From Lachnospiraceae bacterium UBA7050 (GTDB lineage: Bacteria; Bacillota; Clostridia; Lachnospirales; Lachnospiraceae), in contig DLAJ01000017.1 in assembly GCA_002493905.1 (NCBI GenBank), positions 124,001 to 188,000 on the forward strand: a stretch of DNA of 64,000 nt, written 5' to 3'. Under the pieces are notes generated by a model. That model worked only from the letters and a program-made list of their open reading frames with translations, ran no database searches and was not told the DNA's origin. The position numbers were made by a program, and so were the translations under genes. Below are positions 34,728 through 43,669 of the stretch, piece by piece; the first letter of the stretch is position 1, and each line of letters starts with the position of its first letter.

Positions 34728-35419
34728 TAAAATACCTCCCCCGCTTCTGAAAGCGGTACGAAAGCGCCATTGTCCGCACGTCCGTAAGTTTCCGTCCGGT
34801 GAATCACAAAATCAAAGTCTCCCCGCTGCTTCCCATAATAAGAATACAGACATTCCATCACCATTTCCGGTTTGATATTACGGCTGCTTCCCGTATCAAT
34901 CATCATGGTGACTGCATTTTGATCAAAAGAAAGTGTGTGAACGCCCTCTTTTAAGTCCAGTGTAGTCTCGCCTTTCTTTGTCTGCTTCACATAATATGCA
35001 TGCGCTTCCTTCTGAAAACGCTCTACTGCCTCCGCGAAAGGAACGCCCTGTTCAAAGCCTTCCCTGACGCGCACGATATAACCCGCCGCGGCTACGCTTG
35101 CCATCGCATTTTTTGCGCCTTCCGGCAGCCTGCGGATATCTGTCACAACAATCCCTTCCGCCATCACGGCATTAAGGCGCGTTTTCAGCTCTTCGGCACT
35201 TTCCGCAGCGTTTACCTCCATGTCAAAGTATTCGCCGTCGCTCGTCAGACCGATACTGAGCGGGGATGCGAACGACATGATCTGGTGGGGGGAAAATCCG
35301 GTCGAATAGGCGATGTCCACATGCGCGCGCCGCATTGCTTTTTGAAAGTAGCGCATGACATCCAGATGCCCGATAAATTTCATACAGCCGTTTTTGGAAA
35401 ATTTGACCCGCAGCTTCAT
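34727..35419 (-). CDS. TIGR03936-family (DUF2344) protein
   Basis: A 230-residue protein that starts MKLRVKFSKNGCMKFIGHLD and has FSPHQIMSFASPLSIGLTSDGEYFD, the marks of the radical-SAM-associated DUF2344 family. It always accompanies the TIGR03960 protein, either fused or adjacent, often with rng and rplU. Role unknown; a part in ribosome or tRNA modification has been suggested from context. The start at 35419 is 2 bases after the upstream stop. Confidence 0.92.
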   Translation of the reverse strand: MKLRVKFSKNGCMKFIGHLDVMRYFQKAMRRAHVDIAYSTGFSPHQIMSFASPLSIGLTSDGEYFDMEVNAAESAEELKTRLNAVMAEGIVVTDIRRLPEGAKNAMASVAAAGYIVRVREGFEQGVPFAEAVERFQKEAHAYYVKQTKKGETTLDLKEGVHTLSFDQNAVTMMIDTGSSRNIKPEMVMECLYSYYGKQRGDFDFVIHRTETYGRADNGAFVPLSEAGEVF

Positions 35420-35421
35420 CC

Positions 35422-37296
35422 TTAAGCGCCCCCTTTCGGTTCCATGCAGATACCGCATCCATAGCGCGCAGCGCCGCAGGCATTACATTTCTGCTTACAA
35501 TTCGGTGTGATCTCCTCCGCCATGGCACGCTCCCACTCCTGTTTCAAAAACTGCTTTGTCACGCCGCAGTCGATAAAATCCCACGGGAAGAGCTCGTCCA
35601 GCTTACGCTCCCGCATCGTATAAAAGTCTATGGAGAGCCCGCATTCCTCGAAGGCGGCAAGCCATTCTTCATGATGATAATATTCGCTCCAGGCGTCAAA
35701 AAAGCATCCGCGCCGGTATGCGTTCAGGAGCACGCCGGCAACCCGGCGGTCGCCCCTCGCGAGCACGCCTTCGATCAGAGATACATCCGCCTCGTGCCAG
35801 TTGTATTTGATGCTGCGCTGGTTGAGCTGTTCAGAGATTGCTTTTCTCGTTGCATATGCTTTTTCAATATACGTTTCCTTGGGGTACATGGGTGCCCATT
35901 GGAACGGGGTAAACGGCTTCGGGATAAAAAAGGATGTGCTGACGACAATCTGAATTTTCTCACGCCTCTGCTGCTTTGGAACCGTCTCGAAAAATGCTGC
36001 CGCAATCTCGTTTGCAAGCTCGGCAATTCCCCGGATATCCGCTTCCGTCTCGGTCGGAAGTCCGAGCATAAAGTAAAGCTTTACTCTTGTCCATCCGCCT
36101 TTGAACGCTTCAATGGCACCGTTCAAAATGACCTCTTTGGTCAAGCCTTTATTGATGACATTGCGCAGTCTCTGCGTGCCTGCTTCCGGCGCAAAGGTCA
36201 GACTGCTTTTTTTGATATCTTGTATCTTACTCATTACATCAAGAGAAAAAGCATCAATCCTTAGTGACGGCAGAGAAATATTTACTTTTCGTTCCGCACA
36301 TTCTTCTATCAGATATTGAAGCAGCTCCGGCAGTTTGGAATAATCGGAACTACTGAGGGAACTTAAGGAAATTTCCTCATGACCTGTTGAGTCAATCATC
36401 TGTATTGCCTGCTCTTTCAGCATGGAAAGGCTGCGCTCCCGCACGGGACGGTAAAGCTGCCCTGCCTGACAGAACCGGCAGCCGCGGATGCAGCCGCGCT
36501 GAATCTCTAAGACAACGCGGTCCTGCGTGCATTTGATAAAGGGTACAACAGGCTTTTGGGGATAGTAGGTGCTGCTGACGTCCGTAACAAGTTCTTTCCG
36601 GATCGTAAGCGGCATGGAATCATCCTCCGCCGTAAAGCCGCTTAACGTACCGTCCTCATGGTAATGCGGCGTATAAAACTGCGGCGCATAAATGCCGGGA
36701 AGTTTTCCCGCCTCGCGCAGAAAGCTTGTCCGGTCAGCACCCATTCTCCGCATCTCTTTATACAGATCGAGAAGCCTGCGGTACATGGTCTCACCCTCAC
36801 CGATATAGAAAAGATCAAAAAAGGGTGCAATCGGTTCGGGATTGTACACACAGGGACCGCCGCCGATCACAATCGGATGCTCCCACGTGCGCTCTGTAGA
36901 AAAAAACGGAATGCGGGAAAGATCAAGAATCTGAAGAACGTTTGTATAACACATTTCATATTGCAGCGTAATGCCCAAAAAATCAAAGTCCCGGATCGGA
37001 TCCTGTGACTCTAAGGCAAACAGCGGTATCTTTTTTTCGCGCAGGACCTGATCGGCATCAATCCACGGGGAATAGACGCGTTCGCACCACACGTCTTCCC
37101 AACGGTTGAACATATCGTAAAGAATCTGAATGCCAAGATGGGACATGCCGATCTCGTATACATCCGGAAAACACATACAGAAACGCAGATCGATCTTTGA
37201 CCGGTCCTTCATCACGCTGTTGACTTCGCCCCCAATGTATCGGGCAGGCTTTTCAATTGTAAGCAGTATCTCTTCCGGCAGTGCAAGCGTACGCAT
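35422..37296 (-). CDS. TIGR03960-family B12-binding-like radical SAM protein
   Basis: A 624-residue radical SAM enzyme. Residues about 30-190 resemble a B12-binding domain, and the cluster motif is GCIRGCRFCQAG (CxxxCxxC). The C-terminal tail has five to six cysteines (CKQKCNACG, RYGCGIC) that may hold another metal. It would cleave SAM to a radical; the substrate is not known. It is co-transcribed with the TIGR03936 protein and rng. Confidence 0.93.
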   Translation of the reverse strand: MRTLALPEEILLTIEKPARYIGGEVNSVMKDRSKIDLRFCMCFPDVYEIGMSHLGIQILYDMFNRWEDVWCERVYSPWIDADQVLREKKIPLFALESQDPIRDFDFLGITLQYEMCYTNVLQILDLSRIPFFSTERTWEHPIVIGGGPCVYNPEPIAPFFDLFYIGEGETMYRRLLDLYKEMRRMGADRTSFLREAGKLPGIYAPQFYTPHYHEDGTLSGFTAEDDSMPLTIRKELVTDVSSTYYPQKPVVPFIKCTQDRVVLEIQRGCIRGCRFCQAGQLYRPVRERSLSMLKEQAIQMIDSTGHEEISLSSLSSSDYSKLPELLQYLIEECAERKVNISLPSLRIDAFSLDVMSKIQDIKKSSLTFAPEAGTQRLRNVINKGLTKEVILNGAIEAFKGGWTRVKLYFMLGLPTETEADIRGIAELANEIAAAFFETVPKQQRREKIQIVVSTSFFIPKPFTPFQWAPMYPKETYIEKAYATRKAISEQLNQRSIKYNWHEADVSLIEGVLARGDRRVAGVLLNAYRRGCFFDAWSEYYHHEEWLAAFEECGLSIDFYTMRERKLDELFPWDFIDCGVTKQFLKQEWERAMAEEITPNCKQKCNACGAARYGCGICMEPKGGA

Positions 37297-37314
37297 CGTC
37301 GATCTCTCTCCTAT

Positions 37315-37614
37315 CTAAGGTTTGTAAGGCAGGCTGTCCTCGCTTATGAGGGTGACAATATCCTGCGCATTCTTTCCGGCAATTGTCATGTCCTGCTTTT
37401 GTAAATAAAGAAAAGCCCCAAAAAGACAGAACGCTAAAATCATCCGCAGCCCAAAGGTGCCATGCGGAGTGCGCTCCTCCTCCGAATATCCTCTGCCATC
37501 ATAACCGATCCGTTGATAACCATAACCGCTTTGGAAATTCTGTTCTTCTTCGCGTGCCGCCTGTTCCCGCATTTCCCTGACCAGACGCATTTTTTCATCA
37601 ATGGAAAGCTCCAT
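37315..37614 (-). CDS. small single-span membrane protein, unknown
   Basis: A 99-residue protein. A charged N-terminus (KMRLVREMREQAAREEEQ) and a Gly/Tyr-rich stretch (GYGYQRIGYDGRGYSEEE) precede one membrane segment (LRMILAFCLFGAFLYL). A short soluble end follows. The start at 37614 follows GGAGCAGGA; a longer frame from 37722 is unlikely. It stands between hisIE and the radical SAM gene; I do not recognise the family. Confidence 0.65.
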   Translation of the reverse strand: MELSIDEKMRLVREMREQAAREEEQNFQSGYGYQRIGYDGRGYSEEERTPHGTFGLRMILAFCLFGAFLYLQKQDMTIAGKNAQDIVTLISEDSLPYKP

Positions 37615-37734
37615 ATCATCCTGCTCCCGAAACGATGATCGTTTGTTTACTATATGAAACAGGAGTAGGAAACATGCCTGCCATCTGGTAAGCGGCTTAC
37701 GATCCGGCAGACTGCTTATCACGTGGTAAGCGGC

Positions 37735-39027
37735 TTATCGGTTGGCAAGCTCTTTTGTGATCTCCTCCCATGTTACGCCTTTTTGCGCCATCAGCACCAT
37801 CAGATGATAGAGCAGATCGGAAATTTCATATTTAATCTCTTCCGGATTCGGATTTTTAGCGGCAATGACAATTTCTGTCGCCTCCTCTCCGACCTTTTTT
37901 AAGATTTTGTCAAGTCCCTTGTCAAACAGGTAATTCGTGTAAGAGCCCTCCTTCGGATGTTCTTTCCGGTCCAGGATCACCTGATAGACGGAATTAAAGA
38001 TTGTGAGCGGATTCTCATCATCATACTCTTTTTTCATGATCTCGTTGAAAAAGCAGCTGTGATTCCCAGTATGGCATGCCGCCCCTACCTGGGATACCTT
38101 TGCGAGCAGCGTATCCATATCGCAGTCCGCGGTTAAGGATTTCACATACTGATAATGTCCGCTTGTCTCTCCCTTTACCCAGAGTTCCCCGCGGCTGCGG
38201 CTGTAATAAGTCATTCTACCCGTCTGAAGCGTCATTTCGTAAGCTTCCTTTGTCATATAGGCCAGCATGAGAACTTCTCCGGTCTGATAATCCTGTGTGA
38301 CAACCGGAACCATCCCGTCACTGTTCGTCCGAAGGCGGTCCCATGGCATACAATTCTCGTAAGTGTTGACTTCAATTCCGTTTTCAAAGCATAGATGCTT
38401 GAGCGAGCTGATATTGGAACTGTTCTGCGTCACAAAATCTCCGCTGATGCCTAAGACCGAATGCACACCAAGATATTCAAGCGCTTTATCAAGTGAAATA
38501 TCGGCAAGAGACGCGATAAACGGCATGTTGATCTCCGTAACGCTTTTAAGAAGCGCTGACGGTTCCGTCAACAGTGCGGCAGATACATAACTGTCCAGCA
38601 GTTTTTGGTTTTCCGTAATCACGGAAGGATTCCGGAACGCGGCAAGAATCTTTTCTTTTCCAAATTTTTCTGAAACCTCTTTTGTCAAGTCGATGTTAGA
38701 CTGTTTTTCATAATCTAAACACGCACGTGTACATCCTGCATAAAGCAATTTTTTGACATCTTCCATTCGCTCGATATGACCCGCACCGATAACGGGCACC
38801 TCGCTCTCCCGGCATATATGTTTTATGACATCAATTGCCTCGTCATGCTGCGCGTCTCCGACCGACAGATCAAATACGAGAATTTCGTCCGCGTTGTTCT
38901 GGCTGTAGGTTTTGGCAAGCTGCGCCGGGTCTAAGGATATCACCGACGCATCCGTCATGCTTTTCACCGCCATTCCTTTTTTTAAGTAAATACAGGGAAT
39001 AAATAATTTTTTCATACTGATAACCAT
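37735..39027 (-). CDS. hisIE: HisIE with degenerate HisF/HisA-like N-terminal barrel
   Basis: A protein of about 430 residues with three parts. Residues about 1-220 resemble HisF/HisA, but the active aspartate in PCLDV is replaced: here it reads IPCIYLKKG. Residues about 225-325 are phosphoribosyl-AMP cyclohydrolase (WVKGETSGHYQ, DCDMD, and cysteines in ACHTG and SCF). Residues about 335-430 are phosphoribosyl-ATP pyrophosphatase (GLDKILKKVGEEATE, EISDLLYHL). It does the second and third steps of histidine synthesis. ATGs at 39027 and 39015 are both possible: GAGAAGG lies 1 base from the first and 13 from the second. Confidence 0.93.
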   Translation of the reverse strand: MVISMKKLFIPCIYLKKGMAVKSMTDASVISLDPAQLAKTYSQNNADEILVFDLSVGDAQHDEAIDVIKHICRESEVPVIGAGHIERMEDVKKLLYAGCTRACLDYEKQSNIDLTKEVSEKFGKEKILAAFRNPSVITENQKLLDSYVSAALLTEPSALLKSVTEINMPFIASLADISLDKALEYLGVHSVLGISGDFVTQNSSNISSLKHLCFENGIEVNTYENCMPWDRLRTNSDGMVPVVTQDYQTGEVLMLAYMTKEAYEMTLQTGRMTYYSRSRGELWVKGETSGHYQYVKSLTADCDMDTLLAKVSQVGAACHTGNHSCFFNEIMKKEYDDENPLTIFNSVYQVILDRKEHPKEGSYTNYLFDKGLDKILKKVGEEATEIVIAAKNPNPEEIKYEISDLLYHLMVLMAQKGVTWEEITKELANR

Positions 39028-39028
39028 G

Positions 39029-39166
39029 CCTTCTCACAGCCTGCGAACTTTGGGCCGCAGGCACAATATTCGCAAAGCAAACTTGTTTGCGTGTGAAAAT
39101 TGAAAAATCTTTGATTTTTCAATCTACCATCCGTTCATCTGTTATGATCATCTGAGATTTTGTGTC
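39029..39166 (-). promoter_or_regulatory. hairpin-rich spacer between hisB and hisIE
   Basis: A 139-base gap in an otherwise tight operon. ATTGAAAAATC/GATTTTTCAAT (39099-39109 with 39113-39123, loop TTT), GCAAAC/GTTTGC (39077-39090, two-base loop) and GCCTGC/GCAGGC just upstream of hisIE are visible. None has a strong T tail on the reverse strand. They may set relative mRNA levels. Confidence 0.6.
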
Positions 39167-39766
39167 TCAGCCCAGCGTACCCTTTGTACTCAGCACGTCC
39201 TTAATACGTGCATCAAGGCTTGTCGCTTCATCAAGCGCTTTTGCAAACGCCTTAAAGAGTGCCTCCGCCATATGGTGCGCATTGACGCCGGATAAAATCT
39301 TCATGTGCAGATTCATGCCGGCGCTGTAAGATACCGCATAAAAGAATTCCCTCACAAGGCAGGTTTCAAACGAACCGCAGCGCTCCTGAGGAAACTGCGC
39401 ATCAAACGAAAAATAAGGCCTGCCGCAGAGATCAATCGCACAAAGAGCCAGCGTCTCATCCATCGGGATCAGTGACGAGCCATAACGCCTGATCCCGGCT
39501 TTATCCCCAAGCGCTTCTTTAACTGCCGTTCCAAGCACAATCCCGACATCCTCCACTGTGTGGTGTCCGTCCACGTTCAGGTCCCCGGAAACTTTTAAGT
39601 CCAGATCAAAAAAACCATGGCGCGCAAATCCCTCAAGCATATGATCAAAAAAGCTGATGCCCGTATCGGTATGACATGCGCCGCTGCCGTCCAGCTGCAG
39701 ATTAAGGCTGATCTGTGTTTCTTTTGTGTCACGGGTGATTTCCGCCATTCTATTATCCAACATCAT
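39167..39766 (-). CDS. hisB: imidazoleglycerol-phosphate dehydratase
   Basis: A 199-residue manganese enzyme of the sixth step of histidine synthesis. Signature histidines are in FFDHML, DGHHTVEDVG and NAHHMAEALFKAF. It is the single-domain form without a histidinol-phosphatase. AGGAGGAGA precedes the start at 39766, which lies 14 bases inside hisD, so the two are coupled; a longer open frame to 39919 is a shadow. Confidence 0.97.
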   Translation of the reverse strand: MMLDNRMAEITRDTKETQISLNLQLDGSGACHTDTGISFFDHMLEGFARHGFFDLDLKVSGDLNVDGHHTVEDVGIVLGTAVKEALGDKAGIRRYGSSLIPMDETLALCAIDLCGRPYFSFDAQFPQERCGSFETCLVREFFYAVSYSAGMNLHMKILSGVNAHHMAEALFKAFAKALDEATSLDARIKDVLSTKGTLG

Positions 39767-41066
39767 CGTTCTCCTCCTGTTCAAAACGGACCTTAATGGA
39801 ATTGGCATGCGCCGTAAGACCTTCTTTTTCGGCAAACAGTTCAATATCCTTATGCGCACGCTCCAGCGCTTCTCTTGAATAAGAAATAATGCTTGTTTTC
39901 TTCGTAAAATCATCCACATTCAGCGGAGAGAAAAATTTGGCGGTCCCGTTCGTCGGCAGGATATGATTCGGTCCCGCATAATAATCGCCGAGCGGTTCAG
40001 AGCTGTACTCCCCGAGAAAGATCGCTCCAGCGTTGCGAATCCGCGTCATCACGTCAAACGGATTGCGCGTGAGAATTTCCAAATGTTCAGAGGCAATGTC
40101 ATTCGCCGCATTGACAGCGTCCTCCATCGACTCTGCGACAAGGATATAGCCATACTCTGCAAGTGATTTTTGAATGATTTCTTTTCTGGAAAGTTTCTGT
40201 ATGAAAGCGTCGGCCTCCACAGATACCGCCTCCGCGAGCTTTCTGCTCGTCGTGATCAGAATTGCGGAAGCCATTTCGTCATGCTCCGCCTGAGAGAGCA
40301 GATCAGCCGCAACATAACGCGGATTCGCACTTTCATCCGCCAGCACCAGAATCTCGCTTGGTCCGGCAATGGAATCAATGCTGACATAACCGAAAACCGC
40401 TTTTTTGGCAAGCGCGACAAAAATATTTCCCGGTCCGGTAATCTTTTCTACTTTCGGAATCGTCTCCGTACCGAATGCCATCGCAGCGACTGCCTGTGCG
40501 CCGCCGCATTTATAAATCTCATCAATCCCACAGATATCCGCCGCTACAAGCGTTACGGGAACCACTTTTCCATCGCTGCCCGGCGGCGTGCAGATCAGAA
40601 TACGCGGAACACCCGCCACGCGCGCTGTAACCGCATTCATGAGAAGACTCGACGGATAGGCTGCTTTCCCGCCCGGCACATAAATGCCCGCCGTCTCAAG
40701 CGGTATCATGCGCTGCCCTAAGATCGTGCCGTCCGGCTTTGTATCAATCCAGCTTGTCCGAAGCTGTTTTTCATGGAAGGCGCGTATATTGGCGGCACTC
40801 GCTTTCAGAACACGGATAAACTCATCATCCACCTGCGTATACGCTTCTTCAATTTCTTCTCTTGTCACACGCATTGTCTCTTTTGTTAAAAGACAATGGT
40901 CAAACCGCTCTGTATATGCGAGCAGCGCCTCATCGCCGCGTGCACGCACATCATTTACAATATCGGCAACGGTCTGTTCATAGCCGCCGTAATGATCAGG
41001 ACTCCGTTTTAAGAGTGTACCAAGCAGATCACGTTTGGTATCTTTGGTCAGATCAATGATTTTCAT
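39753..41066 (-). CDS. hisD: histidinol dehydrogenase
   Basis: A 437-residue zinc enzyme that makes histidine from histidinol in two NAD-dependent steps. The GPGNIFVALAKKAVFG, AGPSEILVLAD, LLSQAEHDEMASA and GPNHILPT motifs are complete. The start at 41066 has GGGAGG upstream; an upstream in-frame ATG at 41102 would run into hisG. Confidence 0.98.
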   Translation of the reverse strand: MKIIDLTKDTKRDLLGTLLKRSPDHYGGYEQTVADIVNDVRARGDEALLAYTERFDHCLLTKETMRVTREEIEEAYTQVDDEFIRVLKASAANIRAFHEKQLRTSWIDTKPDGTILGQRMIPLETAGIYVPGGKAAYPSSLLMNAVTARVAGVPRILICTPPGSDGKVVPVTLVAADICGIDEIYKCGGAQAVAAMAFGTETIPKVEKITGPGNIFVALAKKAVFGYVSIDSIAGPSEILVLADESANPRYVAADLLSQAEHDEMASAILITTSRKLAEAVSVEADAFIQKLSRKEIIQKSLAEYGYILVAESMEDAVNAANDIASEHLEILTRNPFDVMTRIRNAGAIFLGEYSSEPLGDYYAGPNHILPTNGTAKFFSPLNVDDFTKKTSIISYSREALERAHKDIELFAEKEGLTAHANSIKVRFEQEENDDVG

Positions 41067-41094
41067 ATGATAGTTTCCTCCCGTTTCACATTCC

Positions 41095-41751
41095 TTAGCC
41101 AACCGCTTCCCTGAGCCGGTAGATCAGCTTTTTGATCCGCTCTGACTCCATCTGCATGCTGACCTGATTCACGATCATACGCGCGGAAAGCGGACAGATT
41201 TCCTCAAGCACCTCCAGACCGTTTTCTTTTAACGTGGAGCCGGTTTCGACGATATCCACGATCACATCCGAAAGCCCAACGATCGGTCCTAGTTCAACAG
41301 AGCCGTTTAACTTGATAATGTCTACTGTCTGCTGCTTCTGATTATAAAAATAATTACGCGCAATAACCGGATATTTACTTGCCACGCGGATCATCTCGTG
41401 ATGCTGCAATAATTCCTTTGCCGAAGCCGGACCGCATACGCACATACGGCACTTGCCCAGCTTTAAGTCCAGCACTTCAAATACACGGCGCTGTTCCTCT
41501 AAAATGGTATCCGCACCGACAACGCCGATGTCTGCGGCACCATATTCCACATAAGTCGGGACATCCGGTCCTTTGGCAAGAAAAAAACGAAGACGCAGCT
41601 CCTCATTCGTAAAGATCAGCCTGCGTGTCTGCTTATCCTTAATCTCTTCACACGTAATCCCGATACGCTCCAACAGCTCCAGAGTCTGATTAGCCAGTCT
41701 GCCCTTGCCGAGTGCAAAAGTCAGATAACGTTGTTCATTCTGCATGTCCAT
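41095..41751 (-). CDS. hisG: ATP phosphoribosyltransferase, short form
   Basis: The 218-residue catalytic subunit of the first histidine step. It has ALGKGRLANQTLELLER, YVEYGAADIGVVGADTILE and IVETGSTLKENGL. It lacks the C-terminal regulatory domain of long HisG and needs HisZ, encoded just upstream. Three nearby ATGs exist (41757, 41751, 41745); 41751 has the best distance from GAAAGG. Confidence 0.96.
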   Translation of the reverse strand: MDMQNEQRYLTFALGKGRLANQTLELLERIGITCEEIKDKQTRRLIFTNEELRLRFFLAKGPDVPTYVEYGAADIGVVGADTILEEQRRVFEVLDLKLGKCRMCVCGPASAKELLQHHEMIRVASKYPVIARNYFYNQKQQTVDIIKLNGSVELGPIVGLSDVIVDIVETGSTLKENGLEVLEEICPLSARMIVNQVSMQMESERIKKLIYRLREAVG

Positions 41752-41807
41752 ATCCATGCCTTTCTACAATTTATCAATCCCACGGAAGGGATTTTTTTCG
41801 CCGCATT

Positions 41808-42986
41808 TTATAAAATGACCGGGATCATATGCTGCTCTTTCACAAACGCTTCCGCTTCCCTGCAGTCCGCATCGCTTAAAACCTTCATCATGCCGAAGCA
41901 TTCGCCGGCCGCCCGCCGTTCGTTGACATAAGCGATGGCCTCTGCAAGCTGCTGCTCGCGGTATAAAAGCATTTTGACGGGTAATCTGTCCGTATCGTTT
42001 TTTCCCGCCGCTTTAAGCGCCGTCATCAGATCATCGATCACAATCATGAAGCCGATCGCCGGCGCCGGCTTTCCGAAACGCTCCAACAGCTTATCATATC
42101 GTCCGCCCCGCACGATCGCATCGCCGACGCCGTAAGTATATGCCCGGAAAATGATTCCTGTATAATAATAATATCTGTTCACCATGCCAAGGTCAAAGGA
42201 AATATATTTTTCCACACCGTACAGGCACAGAACGCGGTACACCGCCTCCAAGCGGTCAACTGCACGCATGGAATCTTTATGATATGCATAGCTCCGCGCC
42301 GTCCGCAGCACATCCGCACCGCCCGCGAGGTCGCCGAGATGAAGCAGCGCATCGCTGCACTGGGCACTGGGCTTTGCACGCGCAAGAAGTTCCTGCGCAC
42401 CGAAAAAGTTTTTATTTGCAACGAGTTCCCGCCACTGAATCTCCGTCTCTTCATCCATTCCCGCCTCAGCGCATAACCCTCTGATATATCCGGACTCTCC
42501 GATACTGATCTGAAATTCCGTAAGTCCTGCCTTTAGCAGCGCATGGACACAGAGCGCCAGCATCTCCGCATCTGCCGCAATGCTGTTATCCCCGATCAAT
42601 TCAGCTCCCATCTGCGTGACTTCCTTTAATTTTCCACGTAAATCCGATGTGTTCGTAAACGTGTTCCCATGATAGCAGAAACGGACCGGTCTGTCGGTAT
42701 TCATATTATATTTTGCAGCACATCGCGCAATGGACGGTGTAAAGTCAGGACGCAGTACAAGCGTATTCCCCTCTTTGTCAAAAAACTTATATAATTCATT
42801 GGACGGAGTCGTACCGATTTCGCGCCCGAATACGTCAAAAAATTCAAACGTAGGCGTCTGAATATCCTGAAAGCCATAGCTGTGCATCGCACTCTGGACC
42901 GCCTGTTCACACCTGCGTTTTGCTTGAAACTCTGCCCCGTAAATATCCCGGACGCCTACGGGCGTATGTAATAAATGCTGATTCAT
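41808..42986 (-). CDS. hisZ: ATP phosphoribosyltransferase regulatory subunit
   Basis: A 392-residue class II synthetase-like protein without aminoacylation ability, which pairs with short HisG and gives histidine feedback. It opens HTPVGVRDIYGAEF and has LRPDFTPSIAR and the later IVRGGRYDKLLERFG. It is distinguished from histidyl-tRNA synthetase by length, the missing anticodon domain and the neighbour hisG. It begins the reverse his operon hisZ-hisG-hisD-hisB-hisIE; hisA, hisF, hisH, hisC and a phosphatase are not in this window. Confidence 0.95.
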   Translation of the reverse strand: MNQHLLHTPVGVRDIYGAEFQAKRRCEQAVQSAMHSYGFQDIQTPTFEFFDVFGREIGTTPSNELYKFFDKEGNTLVLRPDFTPSIARCAAKYNMNTDRPVRFCYHGNTFTNTSDLRGKLKEVTQMGAELIGDNSIAADAEMLALCVHALLKAGLTEFQISIGESGYIRGLCAEAGMDEETEIQWRELVANKNFFGAQELLARAKPSAQCSDALLHLGDLAGGADVLRTARSYAYHKDSMRAVDRLEAVYRVLCLYGVEKYISFDLGMVNRYYYYTGIIFRAYTYGVGDAIVRGGRYDKLLERFGKPAPAIGFMIVIDDLMTALKAAGKNDTDRLPVKMLLYREQQLAEAIAYVNERRAAGECFGMMKVLSDADCREAEAFVKEQHMIPVIL

Positions 42987-43110
42987 AAAAATGGTCTCCC
43001 TACAAAAATCTTACCAGAACCGGAGCAAACAAAAAACAGATTTAAGTGCCCCTGCCATTGATGCTTTCTCACGCTAAAGCGATAATTCGTTATCAAGTTA
43101 AACTATTGCC

Positions 43111-43139
43111 AGTATACAGAAAACCCGGATGGATGTCAA
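43111..43139 (-). promoter_or_regulatory. promoter of the his operon
   Basis: Reverse strand: TTGACA at 43139-43134 and TATACT at 43116-43111, 17-bp spacer. The -35 overlaps the recU stop. The leader to hisZ is about 118 bases; no T-box was recognised in it. Confidence 0.75.
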
Positions 43140-43669
43140 CCCCGGCTTTCCAGATCTTTTTGAAGCATGTCCAGATACGGAACGAGTAAGCCATGTTTTT
43201 TTGGCAGTATATAGGATGAATCCAGTTCATCAAAACGAAAACTCTTTCGGCCGCCCGACTGCGCGCGCTCCCAAAATACCAAAAGCTGCGCAAACGACAG
43301 ATAATAAAACAAATCTTTAGCGGAATAATAAATGATCAGAAACGAAACGCCGCCCTGCCGTTCGAACTCCGCCATAAACGTAACCTGATGCTCATGGATA
43401 TTCTGCAGTGCAAAGGTATCGACAGCGCACTCTTTCGCATCAAAGCAGACAGGCACCCCCTGCACGGCGCCGATATAATCGACTGTACTCTTTTGGTCAA
43501 AGTATGCGAGCGTGATCTGATGCCGCTCGTGGTCGATCTGCATCGGCGTAATCGGCGTCGGAATTTTCTGAATCAGTGCCAGATGGTGTTCTAAATACTT
43601 TTCGTTTGTGCGGTTGATCATATCCTCAAGGGTGGAACCGCGAAGTCCTCTTGAATTCCACGTTGCCAT
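43136..43669 (-). CDS. recU: Holliday junction resolvase RecU
   Basis: A 177-residue nuclease that resolves recombination junctions in Firmicutes. It opens NSRGLRGSTLEDMINRTNE and has the catalytic strand VDYIGAVQGVPVCFDAKEC with Asp, Glu/Asp and Lys, then the RQGGVSFLIIYY strand. AGGAGA precedes the start. It lies 52 bases inside the end of the upstream pseudouridine synthase gene; pbp1, its partner in Bacillus, is not next to it. Confidence 0.95.
   Translation of the reverse strand: MATWNSRGLRGSTLEDMINRTNEKYLEHHLALIQKIPTPITPMQIDHERHQITLAYFDQKSTVDYIGAVQGVPVCFDAKECAVDTFALQNIHEHQVTFMAEFERQGGVSFLIIYYSAKDLFYYLSFAQLLVFWERAQSGGRKSFRFDELDSSYILPKKHGLLVPYLDMLQKDLESRG

Noticed and set aside
35671..36319. 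Forward frames opposite the TIGR03960 gene
   Set aside because: They are antisense shadows in the codon pattern of a well-recognised gene.
42987..43110. His T-box in the hisZ leader
   Set aside because: The leader is too short and lacks the conserved T-box; only small hairpins are visible.
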